A stretch of 64,000 nucleotides of DNA from Alkalispirillum mobile (lineage in GTDB: Bacteria > Pseudomonadota > Gammaproteobacteria > Nitrococcales > Halorhodospiraceae): NCBI RefSeq assembly GCF_003664325.1, contig NZ_RCDA01000001.1:1285817-1349816 (forward strand), written 5' to 3'. The notes under the pieces were generated by a model that was not told the DNA's origin, did not search any database, and saw nothing but the letters and a program-made list of their open reading frames with translations. The first letter of the stretch is position 1, and every line of letters begins with the position of its first letter. A program made the position numbers and the translations under genes. Shown here in pieces: positions 41,301 through 52,805 of the stretch.

Positions 41301-42226
41301 GTGCCGGACCAGCGTCCCTTGCCGCTGACCTGCCCGGCCAACGGCTGCAACTCGCCGTCCGCGGTCCGGCGCCAGTCCAGGTCCCCGAACCGGAAGTCAC
41401 CGATGACCTGTAACGGCCCGTCGGCCGGCCACTCCCCCCACAGGGCGAGATCGCCCTGCCCCTGTACCTGGTAAGCACGATCCGACAGGGGCAGCAGGCC
41501 CTGAATCGCCGCCAGCACCAAGCCCTGCCCCTGCAAATGGGCGCGCCCGGCCGGCACCGCATCGCCCCGCGGCAATTCCAGCTTCAGCTGCCCCTGAACG
41601 CGTCCCCCGAGCGCCTCCGGGGGGTGCAGCACGGCGTCGGCCTGCAAGCTGCGGGCATCCCGCTGCAGCCGGGCGGCACCGGGCACCGTCCAGACCTGGC
41701 CGTCGGGGGCATGCCAGCGCACCACCACATCGTCCAGGCGCATCCGCGCGGGCAGCAACGACCAGTCGAAGGCCTCCAGCCGCGACAGGTCAAAGGCCTC
41801 CTCGGCGAGGGTCAGCCCCTCCAGTCCCAAAACCACCGGCTTGCCGCGCTCATCCAGCCCCGCGTCCAACCGCAGCCCCTCCAGCGCCAGTGCCTGCACG
41901 GCCACCTGTCGGTTGACGGCGCTATCCAGCAGGGCCAGTTCCACTCGCAGCGAGCGGAACCCCAGGGCCTGCTCCTCCGGGCCCACGCGCACCCCTTCGG
42001 CGTGCAGCAGCGGCCGCCAGCCCCGCCAGTCCAGCCGCAGGCGCTCCACCTCGACCGGCTGGCCCAGCTCTTCGGACAGGCGCTGCTCCAAGGTGGCGCG
42101 GTAGTCGGGCACCAGCTCCGGCAGGGCCAGCCGCAGCGCCCACAACACCACCGCCAGCACCACCAGCACAACGGCGGTGGCGCGTAGGGCGTAATGCGAA
42201 ATGTGGCGGGTGAGCTTGTGCTGCAA
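38363..42226 (-). CDS. yhdP: YhdP family AsmA-like envelope phospholipid transporter
   Basis: A 1287-residue protein, the usual size of YhdP. One N-terminal membrane helix (about 14-31, ATAVVLVVLAVVLWALRL) anchors it in the inner membrane. The rest is a long repetitive beta-rich periplasmic domain (DUF3971 then an AsmA-like C-terminus, about 1090-1250) expected to form a groove spanning the periplasm. YhdP, TamB and YdbH move phospholipids to the outer membrane. The start is TTG 42226 with GGAGAT seven bases upstream. Sits between rng and the nitrilase gene as in E. coli. Confidence 0.93.
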   Translation of the reverse strand: MQHKLTRHISHYALRATAVVLVVLAVVLWALRLALPELVPDYRATLEQRLSEELGQPVEVERLRLDWRGWRPLLHAEGVRVGPEEQALGFRSLRVELALLDSAVNRQVAVQALALEGLRLDAGLDERGKPVVLGLEGLTLAEEAFDLSRLEAFDWSLLPARMRLDDVVVRWHAPDGQVWTVPGAARLQRDARSLQADAVLHPPEALGGRVQGQLKLELPRGDAVPAGRAHLQGQGLVLAAIQGLLPLSDRAYQVQGQGDLALWGEWPADGPLQVIGDFRFGDLDWRRTADGELQPLAGQVSGKGRWSGTPADWRLDVNDLAVERPDQDWAAQDLAFVHRRTEAGGFALQGVFQRAHLDDLARLASLSPGLADDTLARLQAASPYGEFRDTHLRLELDREGGVAQLDAAGSLAGVGLQPVEKLPGVGPLYGEFRTTERGGQAEFRLEDGALDYPYLFPETIPLSQFSTAIRWWVDPDGRYRVDFDDIALRNPDARGEGRLSLAGRPGEPPWMRLQAEARDGDGSQTARYLPIRYLPPGTREWLADAVRQGEVTEAHVHWDGPASGALFRDGQVDFRAGGRVRNGELAYQPDWPVLTGAEAELDFRGASMHIRGHSGQLSGAEVRHVDVTLPDLFEPVLALHGQVRGPGEGYLDYLRDMPLTRELLRETVPMALDGEHDLALGLTLPLRDFEPERVRVDGQLSLEAGSRYRLPRWDLTFDGLAGDLHFDQRGLRTTGLEARYLGHPLVVDAETDDGRIFLRGRGRGAPADLFPQVPIPADWVSGETAWRADLQLPDFRPEQGPEDVLLRLSSGLEGLALHLPEPLGKGERESRNLTVETRMDGDGLAPVRWRYADRLNGVLALEEAEEGSDAFNVPRLAIVFGEAAAELPEQPGWTVSGVVPPLSLAPWLDWLDQQAPAEPGTAALPPLALDLRFQQIDLGELALDNQRVVLEPEPHSGWSVRLDGPLAGEVFWPDAPDTDQPVRVDLDRLDLAPALFTEEREAMAEQPPAEDGEDRLRPGRLPPMALAVDQLVIDRRDLGELSLRVVPEDNSARFRDIRLVAPTFTLDGELAWHFRDGGHRTESQISLEGERAGDILATFGYLPTVSRGRTRIESDVAWDNLPQRFSLAAMEGTVSLRIDDGQIPDLSPGAGRLFGLLSVTTLPRRLALDFSDIFGRGFAFDRLRADLDLADGDAHIQRFDIDGPAAKLALDGRIGLRDRDYDQTVQVTPRLGATMPIVGFIFGGPVGAAAGWLADQVAGDEVERATRYSYRVTGPWDDPVVERRGAE

Positions 42227-42292
42227 GGGCGAATCTCCGGCCCGGGTCAGGCGCGGGCGGACCCGCCCGCGGTCAGGCCTGCGGGCCGCCGT

Positions 42293-43771
42293 TTACATTA
42301 GCACCACATCGAACTGTTCCTGGGTATACAGGCTCTCCGCCTGCAGCTCGATGGGGCGACCGATGAACTCTTCCAGTTGTGCGAGGCTGGTGCTCTCGTC
42401 CTCCAGCAGCAGGTCGACCACCTCGGCAGCGGCCAGCACCACCAGTCGGCGCGATTCGAACTGCCGGGCCTCGCGCAGGATCTCGCGGAAGATCTCGTAG
42501 CAGACGGTCTCGGCGCTTTTCACCGACCCCCGTCCGCCACAGGTTGGACACGCTTCGCACAGCTGATGTTCCAGGCTCTCGCGGGTGCGCTTGCGGGTCA
42601 TCTCCACCAGGCCGAGGGCGGAGACGCCGCTGATCTGGGTCTTGGCGTGGTCCTTCTGCAGGGCCTTTTCCAGGGCCCGCAGCACCTGGCGCTTGTGTTC
42701 CTCCTCCACCATGTCGATGAAATCGACGATGATGATGCCACCCAGGTTACGCAGCCGCAGTTGCCGGGCGATGGCCTGCGCCGCCTCCAGGTTGGTCTTG
42801 AAGATGGTCTCTTCCAGGGTGCGGTGGCCCACGTAGGCGCCGGTGTTCACGTCCACGGTGGTCATCGCCTCGGTCTGGTCGATGACCAGGTGGCCGCCGG
42901 ACTTCAGCGGCACCCGGCGGTTGAGCGCCCGCAGGATCTCGTCCTCGATGTTGTAGAGGTCGAACAGGGGCCGCTCGCCCGGGTAGTACTCCACCCGCTG
43001 CGCCATCTCGGGCAGGAAACGGCGGCAGAAGGAGACGACGTTGAGGTAGTTCTCGCGGGAGTCCACCCGCACGCGCTCCACCTCGCTGCCCGCCAGGTCG
43101 CGCATGGCGCGCACGGTCAGCGGCAGGTCCTCGTGCACCCGCTGGCCTGCGGCGGCGTGCGCGGCCCGCTCCGATATCGACTGCCAGAGCCGCAGCAGGA
43201 AGTCGAAGTCGGCCCGCAGCGCGTCCTCGGAGACCTGCTCGGCGGCAGTGCGGACAATGATGCCCATATCGCCCCGGTCACCCAGTAGCGCCTCGCCGAT
43301 ACTGCGCAGGCGCTCACGCTCGGCCGGGTCTTCCACCCGCGCCGAGACGCCCAGGGCGCGGCTGCCGGGGGCCAGGACCAGGTACCGGGAGGGGATCGTG
43401 ATATGGGTGGTCAGCCGCGCGCCCTTGCTGCCCAGCGGGTCCTTAAGGACCTGCACCACCACTTCCTGCCCCTCGGCCAGCAATTCGTTGATGGGCAGCG
43501 GGGCCGGCTTGCCGCCGTTGGCCTCGCCCACCGGGGCAGGCTCGGCGCGCGCGATGTCGGAGGCGTGCAGGAAGGCGGTGCGCTCCAGGCCGGCCTCGAT
43601 AAAGGCCGCCTGCATGCCGGGCAGCACGCGGACCACGCGCCCCTTGTACAGGTTGCCCACCAGGCCGCGCCGGCGGGCCCGCTCCAGGTGCAGTTCCTGC
43701 AGGACGCCGTTCTCGACCAGGGCGACCCGCGTCTCCCGCGGGGTCACGTTGATGAGGATTTCCTGGGCCAC
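42293..43771 (-). CDS. rng: Ribonuclease G
   Basis: A 492-residue RNase E/G family endonuclease that matures the 16S 5' end and decays selected mRNAs. The S1 domain starts at about residue 37 (GNLYKGRVVRVLPGMQAAFIEAG); the catalytic core has GGIIIVDFIDM with its Mg-binding aspartate; the zinc-link cysteines are in CPTCGGRG. It lacks the long RNase E C-terminal scaffold. GTG start 2 nt after the maf stop, so tightly coupled. Confidence 0.96.
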   Translation of the reverse strand: MAQEILINVTPRETRVALVENGVLQELHLERARRRGLVGNLYKGRVVRVLPGMQAAFIEAGLERTAFLHASDIARAEPAPVGEANGGKPAPLPINELLAEGQEVVVQVLKDPLGSKGARLTTHITIPSRYLVLAPGSRALGVSARVEDPAERERLRSIGEALLGDRGDMGIIVRTAAEQVSEDALRADFDFLLRLWQSISERAAHAAAGQRVHEDLPLTVRAMRDLAGSEVERVRVDSRENYLNVVSFCRRFLPEMAQRVEYYPGERPLFDLYNIEDEILRALNRRVPLKSGGHLVIDQTEAMTTVDVNTGAYVGHRTLEETIFKTNLEAAQAIARQLRLRNLGGIIIVDFIDMVEEEHKRQVLRALEKALQKDHAKTQISGVSALGLVEMTRKRTRESLEHQLCEACPTCGGRGSVKSAETVCYEIFREILREARQFESRRLVVLAAAEVVDLLLEDESTSLAQLEEFIGRPIELQAESLYTQEQFDVVLM

Positions 43772-43773
43772 GA

Positions 43774-44382
43774 TTACCAGTGCCGTTGGTAATCGATTTC
43801 GAATTCTTCCAACAGCTGAGCGGTCTCGAACAGCGGGAGGCCCATCACGCCGGAGTAGCTCCCCTCCATGTGCTCCACGAAGACCGCCGCCCGGCCCTGG
43901 ATGGCGTAGCCGCCGGCCTTGTCCTGGGGCTCGCCGGTCTCCCAGTAGCGCTCGATCTCGGCGCGGCTGATCTCGCGAAAGGTGACGTGGCTGACCGACA
44001 GGCGGGTGGCCTCGCGGTCGTCCACCAGGGCCACGCCGGTGAGCACCCGGTGGGTGGTGCCGGACAGCGACTGCAGCATTTCCAGTCCGTGCTCCCGGCT
44101 GCGCGGCTTGCCGAGGATGTCGCTGTCCAGAACCACCACCGTGTCCGCCCCCATCACCGGGAGGCGCTCCCGCTCCGGTTTGTCCTGCAGGCTTTGGTAA
44201 CCGGCGCGGGCCTTGTCCAGGGCCAGGCGCAGCACGAAGACTTCGGGGCTTTCATCCTCCCCCGGCGTTTCCTCCACGTCGGGGTTCAGCCAGGCGTAGT
44301 GGACGCCGATGCGGTCCAGCAGTTCCCGTCGCCGGGGGGAGTTGGATGCCAGGTAAAGGTGCGGTCGGTATTCCGGTTGCAT
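43774..44382 (-). CDS. maf: Maf-like nucleoside triphosphate pyrophosphatase
   Basis: A 202-residue Maf/YhdE protein that hydrolyses dTTP, UTP and modified pyrimidine triphosphates, with a house-cleaning role. The signature LASNSPRRRELLDRIG and the middle VMGADTVVVLDSDILGKP are clear; DKAGGYAIQGRAAVFVEHMEGSYSGVMGLPL closes the domain. First gene of the maf-rng-yhdP run; mreBCD, which usually precedes maf, is replaced here by hemerythrin genes. Confidence 0.95.
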   Translation of the reverse strand: MQPEYRPHLYLASNSPRRRELLDRIGVHYAWLNPDVEETPGEDESPEVFVLRLALDKARAGYQSLQDKPERERLPVMGADTVVVLDSDILGKPRSREHGLEMLQSLSGTTHRVLTGVALVDDREATRLSVSHVTFREISRAEIERYWETGEPQDKAGGYAIQGRAAVFVEHMEGSYSGVMGLPLFETAQLLEEFEIDYQRHW

Positions 44383-44413
44383 GGTTATCCTCTGGTGGTT
44401 CCGCCTGCTCCGG

Positions 44414-44890
44414 TCAGCGACCGAAGATGCGCCGCAGACTGCGAGCGACCCAGCTCTCTTCCTCTTCTTTTTTTGCCGGTTCCTTCATCAGGCCCTCGAT
44501 GTTGCCCAGCACATCGTCCACGTAACAGGCGTCGTCGTGCTTGATATGGTTATAAAGCCAGCGTTTTAGCAGATCGTGCAGCTCCTCGGCCACGTCCTCG
44601 TCGGCCTCGAAGCGCTGCTGGTAGGCGGCGACCCGCTTGATGAACGACTCGTGGATCCGCTTGTGACCCCGCGACAGCGGATAGCCGGCGTCCTCCATCA
44701 TCTGCTCCTCGAAGACGAAGTGGGACTGGGTGTAGTCCACCAGCCCGTTGATCACCTCGCCGATGACACCCCGGTCACCCTGGAGCCGCGCGTCGTGGAG
44801 CTGATTGATGTAGTCCACGATCTTCCGGTGCTGCCTGTCGATTGCTTGGATGCCCGTATCCAGTTCGGGCGACCATTCCAGGTAAGCCAT
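44414..44890 (-). CDS. Bacteriohemerythrin, copy 1
   Basis: A 158-residue single-domain hemerythrin with a non-haem di-iron O2 site. Ligands: His21, His57, Glu61, His76, His80, His115 and Asp120, all present. After the domain (about 1-132) an acidic KEEEE linker leads to a basic amphipathic tail WVARSLRRIFGR. Such proteins store or deliver oxygen in microaerobic bacteria. It is a close paralogue of the next gene, 38 nt away, and lies between rlmH and maf, where gammaproteobacteria usually have other genes. Confidence 0.94.
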   Translation of the reverse strand: MAYLEWSPELDTGIQAIDRQHRKIVDYINQLHDARLQGDRGVIGEVINGLVDYTQSHFVFEEQMMEDAGYPLSRGHKRIHESFIKRVAAYQQRFEADEDVAEELHDLLKRWLYNHIKHDDACYVDDVLGNIEGLMKEPAKKEEEESWVARSLRRIFGR

Positions 44891-44928
44891 TGCGACACCT
44901 CCCTTTGTCCCTTGGTTTGAGAAAACGG

Positions 44929-45417
44929 CTACCCCGACGACCTGCCGAAGAAGCGGCGCAGGTTGCGGGCCAGCCAGCCCTCCTGCTCGCCGTCCTCCTC
45001 CCCGGAATCCGTCTCCAGGTCCTGCATGCTGGCCTTAACGTCAGTCACGTAGGAGGCGTCGTCGTGCTTGATGTGGTTGAAGAGCCAGCGCTTGAGCAGG
45101 CTGTGCAGCTCCTCGGCCACGTCCTCCCCGGCCTCGAAGCGCTGCTGATAATCGGCCACCTGCTTGATGAACATCTGGTGCACCCGGCGATGCCCCCGCA
45201 ACAGCGGATAGCCGGCATCCTCCATCATCTTCTCCTCGAAGGAGAAGTGGGACTGGGTGTAGTCCACCAGCCCGTCGATGACTTCGCCGATGAGTTGCCG
45301 GCTGCCCTGGGCACGGGCGTCATCCAGGCGGTTGATGTACTCGACGATACGCTTGTGCTGCTGGTCGATCGATTTGATGCCGGTGTCCAGCTCGCTGGAC
45401 CAGAACAGGTAACTCAC
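44929..45417 (-). CDS. Bacteriohemerythrin, copy 2
   Basis: A 162-residue hemerythrin paralogue of copy 1 with the same seven ligands (motifs DQQHKRIVEYIN, SHFSFEEKMM, RGHRRVH, HIKHDD). It too ends with an acidic linker (EEDGEQE) and the tail WLARNLRRFFGR. The start is GTG 45417, which makes the N-terminus line up with copy 1 and has AAGGAG eight bases upstream; the open frame to 45537 is not family-like. A 145-nt gap separates it from rlmH. Confidence 0.93.
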   Translation of the reverse strand: MSYLFWSSELDTGIKSIDQQHKRIVEYINRLDDARAQGSRQLIGEVIDGLVDYTQSHFSFEEKMMEDAGYPLLRGHRRVHQMFIKQVADYQQRFEAGEDVAEELHSLLKRWLFNHIKHDDASYVTDVKASMQDLETDSGEEDGEQEGWLARNLRRFFGRSSG

Positions 45418-45562
45418 TTCGCCAGCTCCTTCTGAACATGGGGCTCGGGCGGATCGAGGGCCCGGTTGTCGGAGTGCGGGACACCGCAGGTTAGCAAGAA
45501 GCCGGGCTGCGCTCCAGCGGCACACTGTCGCCCCCACCGGCTCCCGCCGGGACCACCCCGGG

Positions 45563-46030
45563 TCAGGCGCGATGGTAGGGATGGCCCTGAAGCAGGCTCC
45601 AGGCCCGGTAGAGCTGCTCGGCCAGCACCACGCGGACCAGCATGTGGGGGAAGGTCAATGGCGAGAGGGACCAGCGCTGGTTCGCGCGGGCCACGCAGTC
45701 GGGGTGCAGCCCATCGGGGCCGCCCACCAGCAGGGCAAGGTCCCGGCCGTCGTGGAGCCAGCCGTCCAGCTGCCGGGACAGGGCCGGGGTGTCCCAGGCC
45801 TTGCCACGCACGTCCAGTGCCACCACCTGCTCGTCGCCCAGCGCCTTGAGCATCCGGCGGCCCTCCTCGTCCAGGGCCCGGCGCGGATCGGCGCCCTTGC
45901 CGCGCCGGCCCAGCGGGATCTCCACCAGTTCCAGGCTGACGCCGGCACCCAATCGCTGGGCGTACTCCTGGTAGCCGTCGGCGGCCCAGGCGGGCATGCG
46001 CCCACCTACACTGATCAGCCGGATTCGCAC
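45563..46030 (-). CDS. rlmH: 23S rRNA (pseudouridine1915-N3)-methyltransferase
   Basis: A 155-residue SPOUT methyltransferase acting on helix 69 of 23S in assembled ribosomes. It opens MRIRLISVGGRMPAWAADGYQEY; the knot region is LALLVGGPDGL with LSPLTFPHMLVRVVLAEQLYRA after it. GTG start 3 nt after rsfS, the conserved rsfS-rlmH pair. Confidence 0.96.
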   Translation of the reverse strand: MRIRLISVGGRMPAWAADGYQEYAQRLGAGVSLELVEIPLGRRGKGADPRRALDEEGRRMLKALGDEQVVALDVRGKAWDTPALSRQLDGWLHDGRDLALLVGGPDGLHPDCVARANQRWSLSPLTFPHMLVRVVLAEQLYRAWSLLQGHPYHRA

Positions 46031-46033
46031 GGC

Positions 46034-46426
46034 TCAGTGGTTGCCGCCCTGGGCCCGCTCCTCGTCCGGCGCACCGGGGGCGGCGTGCTCGTCCACGCTC
46101 CAGAGCCGCTCCAGCCGGTAGAAATCTCGCGCCTCCGGGGTCATCACGTGCAGTACGGCATCGCCCAGGTCGAGCAGGATCCATTCGGACCCCGGCTCGC
46201 CCTCGATGCCCATGGGGCGGATACCCTGTTCGCGCAGGTCGTCCGCCACGCTGTCGGCCACCGAGGCCACGTGGCGGGTGGACCGGCCGCTGGCCACCAC
46301 GATCAGGTCGGTCATCGGGGTCCGGCCCCGGACATCCAGGAAGACCACGTCCTCGGCCTTGATGTCGTCCAGGGCCTCACGCAGCAGGGTTTCCAGCTGT
46401 TCCAGACTGATCTCGGTCTCACTCAT
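46034..46426 (-). CDS. rsfS: Ribosomal silencing factor RsfS
   Basis: A 130-residue RsfS (Iojap). It binds uL14 on the 50S subunit and blocks subunit joining in starvation. Typical sequence: LDDIKAEDVVFLDVRGRTPMTDLIVVASGRSTRHV, then EPGSEWILLDLGDAVLHVMTPEARDFYRLERLW. A short hydrophilic tail follows. 12 nt after nadD. Confidence 0.95.
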   Translation of the reverse strand: MSETEISLEQLETLLREALDDIKAEDVVFLDVRGRTPMTDLIVVASGRSTRHVASVADSVADDLREQGIRPMGIEGEPGSEWILLDLGDAVLHVMTPEARDFYRLERLWSVDEHAAPGAPDEERAQGGNH

Positions 46427-46438
46427 GCAATACGGTCC

Positions 46439-47113
46439 TCAAACCTGCGGATAGCCGTACAGGCCTTGTTGGTGGATATGGCGGCGGACCGCCTCAGGGA
46501 GCAGAAAACGCACCGAGCGGCCCTGCGCCAGCAACCGACGGATGCGGGTGGCCGAGACGGCCAGCGGGGTGACCGGCAGCCGGAAAAAACCGCCCGCCGG
46601 TGCCCGCCGCAGGTCGGCCGGCCCGGACAGGTACCGCTCGGCGACGAAGGGCGCCACCTCGGCGGCGGGCTCGGGGACATACCCCGGGCGGTCAAGCACC
46701 ACCACGTGGGCGTAATCGAACAGCTCGCGCCAACGGTACCAGCGCCCCAGGCCCCGCATGCTGTCGGCGCCCATCAACAGCACCAGGGGCCGCTCGGCGC
46801 CCTGCTCAAGGCGCAGCTCACGCAGGGTGTCCACCGTGTAGGAGGGCCCGGAACGGCGCAGCTCGCGGTCGTCCACCCGGAAGCCGGGCACCTCGCGGGC
46901 ACCCAGGCGCAGCAGGTCGAGGCGCAGCGCCGCGTCCCGGGCGGGCCGGTCGCGGTGGGGCGGCAGCCGGCAGGGCAGTAGGCGGACGCTGCCCAGGCCC
47001 AGAGCCTGCTGCGCCTCCAGCGCCGGACGCAGGTGCCCGTAGTGCACGGGGTCGAAGGTGCCGCCGAACAGGCCCAGGGGCGAGAGGCGGTGTTGTGGTG
47101 CAATCGCGGTCAC
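46439..47113 (-). CDS. nadD: Nicotinate-nucleotide adenylyltransferase
   Basis: A 224-residue nucleotidyltransferase that makes deamido-NAD from NaMN and ATP. The HIGH-type motif is GGTFDPVHYGHLRPA; the C-terminal motif SATRIRRLLAQG is the ISSTxxR equivalent. GTG start at 47113, ten nt after the proA stop. Confidence 0.95.
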   Translation of the reverse strand: MTAIAPQHRLSPLGLFGGTFDPVHYGHLRPALEAQQALGLGSVRLLPCRLPPHRDRPARDAALRLDLLRLGAREVPGFRVDDRELRRSGPSYTVDTLRELRLEQGAERPLVLLMGADSMRGLGRWYRWRELFDYAHVVVLDRPGYVPEPAAEVAPFVAERYLSGPADLRRAPAGGFFRLPVTPLAVSATRIRRLLAQGRSVRFLLPEAVRRHIHQQGLYGYPQV

Positions 47114-47122
47114 AGGCAGGCG

Positions 47123-48385
47123 CTATTCGCGGATCTGGCCGTCCCCGAGCACGATGAACTTCTCGGTGGTCAGCCCCTCCAGACCGACCGGCCCGCGGGC
47201 GTGCAGCTTGTCGGTGCTGATGCCGATCTCGGCACCCAGACCGTACTCGAAGCCGTCGGCGAACCGGGTGGAGGCGTTGACCATCACCGAGCTGGAGTCC
47301 ACCTCGCGCAGGAAGCGCTGGGCGCGGGACCAGTTCTCGGTGAGGATGCTCTCGGTATGGCCGGAGCTGTGCCGGTCGATGTGCTCGATGGCCTCATCCA
47401 GCCCCGGCACCACGCGGATGGAGACGATGGCGTCCAGGTACTCGGTGGCCCAGTCCTCGTCGCGGGCGGGCACCGCCTCCGGGATGTACTCGCGGGTCTG
47501 CGCGCACCCCCGTATTTCCACCTCGGACTCGCGGTAGCGGCGGCCCAGTTCGGGCAACACCCGCCCGGCCATGGACTCCGCCACCAGCAGGGTCTCCATG
47601 GTGTTGCAGGTACCCAGGCGCTGCGTCTTGGCGTTGTAGGCCACGCTGATGGCCTTCTCCGGGTTGGCGTCGTCGTCGATGTAGACGTGGCAGATCCCGT
47701 CCAGGTGCTTGATGACCGGGACGCTCGCCTCGGCGGTGATGCGCTCGATCAGGCCCTTGCCGCCGCGGGGCACCAGCACGTCCACGTACTTGTCCATGCG
47801 GATCAGCTCACCCACCGCGGCACGGTCGGTAGTGCCCACCACCTGCACGGCATCGCGGGGCAGCCCGGCGCGCTCCAGCCCGGCGCGCACGCAGTCGGCA
47901 ATGGCGGCGTTGGAGTGGCGCGCCTCGGAGCCACCGCGCAGGATGGCGGCATTGCCGCTCTTCAGACAGAGCGCGGCCGCATCGGCGGTGACGTTGGGGC
48001 GGGACTCGTAGATGATGCCGATGACACCCAGCGGAACGCGCATGCGCCCCACCTGGATACCGGACGGCCGGTAGGCCAGGTCGCGGATGGCGCCGACGGG
48101 ATCGGGCAACCCGGCGATCTGGCGCAGCCCCGCGGCCATGCCCTGGATGCGCTCGTCGTTGAGCTCCAGCCGGTCGAGCAGGGCCGCATCCAGGTTGTTG
48201 GCGCGACCATTCTCCAGGTCCTCGGCATTGGCCCGCTTGAGGTCGCCGGCGTGCTCCTCCAGGGCGTCCGCCATGGCGTGCAGGGCGGCGTTCTTGTGGC
48301 CGGTGTCCGCACGGGCCATCTCCCGGGCGGCGTCGCGGGCCTGCTGCCCGAGGGTCTGCATGTAAGCGCGAATGTCTTCGGTCAT
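47123..48385 (-). CDS. proA: Gamma-glutamyl phosphate reductase
   Basis: A 420-residue aldehyde-dehydrogenase-fold enzyme that makes glutamate semialdehyde for proline, a compatible solute as well as an amino acid. The catalytic cysteine lies in [27 protein letters not shown] and [15 protein letters not shown] are family blocks. ATG 48385 is chosen over the longer open frame because the family opening (residues 4-15, [12 protein letters not shown]) follows it. proB is not adjacent. Confidence 0.95.
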   Translation of the reverse strand: MTEDIRAYMQTLGQQARDAAREMARADTGHKNAALHAMADALEEHAGDLKRANAEDLENGRANNLDAALLDRLELNDERIQGMAAGLRQIAGLPDPVGAIRDLAYRPSGIQVGRMRVPLGVIGIIYESRPNVTADAAALCLKSGNAAILRGGSEARHSNAAIADCVRAGLERAGLPRDAVQVVGTTDRAAVGELIRMDKYVDVLVPRGGKGLIERITAEASVPVIKHLDGICHVYIDDDANPEKAISVAYNAKTQRLGTCNTMETLLVAESMAGRVLPELGRRYRESEVEIRGCAQTREYIPEAVPARDEDWATEYLDAIVSIRVVPGLDEAIEHIDRHSSGHTESILTENWSRAQRFLREVDSSSVMVNASTRFADGFEYGLGAEIGISTDKLHARGPVGLEGLTTEKFIVLGDGQIRE

Positions 48386-48443
48386 GGCCTGCCTGTTATC
48401 CTCCGGTTCATTATCCGTAGTGTATATCCTGTGCGGGCCGGAC

Positions 48444-49460
48444 TCACCCTGACGCGACCAGGCGCGCGGCGGCGTCCACCACCCGGGCCAGCTCATCCCA
48501 GGCGCGCCCTTCCCCGACCCCTTTCACGGTGCGGTCCACCTCGGCGCAGCGCGACAGCAGGTGCAGCCACTCCTGGCGCTGGCCACGCCGGGCCGCACCC
48601 GCGATCCGCGGCACCCGCGGCCTGAAAATGCCGTGACCGCGCAGGAAGCGCTCCCACTCCGGCTTGGCCGGCCGCTTGCACCGCAGGTCCGCCACCGCCC
48701 GCAGGTCGCGGGCCACGGCCCAGAGCACCAGCGGCGCCGCCGTGCCCTCCTCGCGCAACCCCTGCAGCACGTGCCAGGCGCGGCCGCGGTCGCCGGTCAG
48801 CATGGCGTCGCCCAGGTCGTTGAGGTCGTAGCGGGCGCTATCGGCCACGGCCGCGGCCACCGTATCACCGTCGAGGGGCCCCTGGCCGTGCAGGAGGGCC
48901 AGCTTTTCCACCTCCTGGTTGGCCGCCAACAGGTTGCCCTCGGAGCGGGCCACCAGCAGTTCGATGGCGTCGTCGCTGGGCTGCAGGCCGTGGTGCTGGA
49001 GCCGGCGGCGCAACCAGCCGGGGAACTCCCGCGGCCCGACCGGCCAGCAGTAGACCAACGCCCCCAGCCCCTCCAGGGCCTTGACCCAGGCGCTCTGCCG
49101 CGCCTTGCCCGGCAACCGGCCACTGATCACCAGCAACAGGGTGTCCGGCGGCGCCTTGGCGCAGTAATCCTGCAGCGCCCGCGCCCCCTCGGCGCCCGGC
49201 TTGCCGTCGGGCAGGCGCAGTTCGATGAGTCGCCGCTCGGAGAACAGGGAGAGGTTGCCGGCAGCGTGCTGCAGGCGCTCCCACTCGAAGCCGGGCTCCA
49301 CCTCCAGCACCTCGCGTTCGTCGTAGCCCTGGGCGCGCGCGGCGGCCCGCAGGGCATCGACGCTCTCCTGGATCAGCAGGGGCTCGTCCCCCGCCACCAG
49401 GTAGGCGGGCAACAGGTTGCGCTGAAGGTGGCGGGGGATGTCGTGCGGTTTCAGTTGCAC
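48444..49460 (-). CDS. holA: DNA polymerase III subunit delta
   Basis: A 338-residue delta subunit, the clamp-loader wrench that opens the beta clamp. The family start is [22 protein letters not shown]; the mid region [18 protein letters not shown] is highly typical. It ends with the small collar domain. It starts 4 nt after the lptE stop, in the conserved leuS-lptE-holA block. Confidence 0.93.
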   Translation of the reverse strand: MQLKPHDIPRHLQRNLLPAYLVAGDEPLLIQESVDALRAAARAQGYDEREVLEVEPGFEWERLQHAAGNLSLFSERRLIELRLPDGKPGAEGARALQDYCAKAPPDTLLLVISGRLPGKARQSAWVKALEGLGALVYCWPVGPREFPGWLRRRLQHHGLQPSDDAIELLVARSEGNLLAANQEVEKLALLHGQGPLDGDTVAAAVADSARYDLNDLGDAMLTGDRGRAWHVLQGLREEGTAAPLVLWAVARDLRAVADLRCKRPAKPEWERFLRGHGIFRPRVPRIAGAARRGQRQEWLHLLSRCAEVDRTVKGVGEGRAWDELARVVDAAARLVASG

Positions 49461-49463
49461 GGG

Positions 49464-50003
49464 TCAGTCCGGCGTGTCGCCGTTATCCTCGGCCTGCGGT
49501 TCGGCATCCTTGTTGGCCGCCACCTGGAGTAGCATCAGGCGCACCGCGTCGCGACGCAGGTCCAGCAACAGTTCATCCTCGCGCCGGTCGGTGCCCACGG
49601 GGTCGTCCCGGTCCACCCGGTAGCCGCGCACGGTGGTGATCTGGTTGCGGTCCATCAGGCGGTCGCCCTCGGCGTTCTCCAGCTCGAACTCCAACCGGTA
49701 GCGCAGCTCGTACTCGCGGGCCTGGATCTGCCGGTCCACCGCCAGTGATCGCCGGTCCCGGGAATCGCCCACGATGCGCAGCACCAGATCAGCATCCGCC
49801 AGGGACTCGACCTCGTCCGCGCCGCTGTTCGCGAGCCCCTCGGCCAGAGCCTGGCGCAGGTCGCGCGCCGGGGAGCCGTCCACGTAGACCGCGGTGCCGT
49901 CCAGCCCGGCGGCACCGCCGCCCACGCCACGCAGCTGCCAACCGCAGGCGGTCAGCAAGAGGGCGAGCAGAAGGATGAATCCCAGCCTTACCACGCGACG
50001 CAT
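49464..50003 (-). CDS. lptE: LPS-assembly lipoprotein LptE
   Basis: A 179-residue outer-membrane lipoprotein that plugs LptD in LPS export. A signal peptide with lipobox LLTAC places the lipidated cysteine at about residue 19, followed by GWQLRG, typical of LptE. ATG 50003 gives a normal short signal peptide; a TTG at 50024 overlapping the leuS stop would add seven residues. The tail is acidic and probably disordered. Confidence 0.92.
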   Translation of the reverse strand: MRRVVRLGFILLLALLLTACGWQLRGVGGGAAGLDGTAVYVDGSPARDLRQALAEGLANSGADEVESLADADLVLRIVGDSRDRRSLAVDRQIQAREYELRYRLEFELENAEGDRLMDRNQITTVRGYRVDRDDPVGTDRREDELLLDLRRDAVRLMLLQVAANKDAEPQAEDNGDTPD

Positions 50004-50020
50004 GTCTTGGGGTCTCCGCG

Positions 50021-52618
<2,598 letters not shown>

Positions 52619-52805
52619 TTATCACGTTGAACGGTTGGCGGGTTTCAGTGCCGGCGGTGCCCGGCCGAGGAAACCCGCAAGGATACCGCAGGGGCCCGGG
52701 GGACTCCACCGCAGGCCCCGTGGCCGGCATCCGCCCCCGGTGACTGGCCAAGCCGCCCTGCACGCGTTTAAATGGGGTGAACAATCGGACAATCGGAGCG
52801 CGGCA

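Noticed and set aside
45414-46184. 256-codon minus-strand frame over rlmH
   Set aside because: Rich in Pro/Arg/Gly with no domain; it is the shadow of rlmH, which is clearly identified in another frame.
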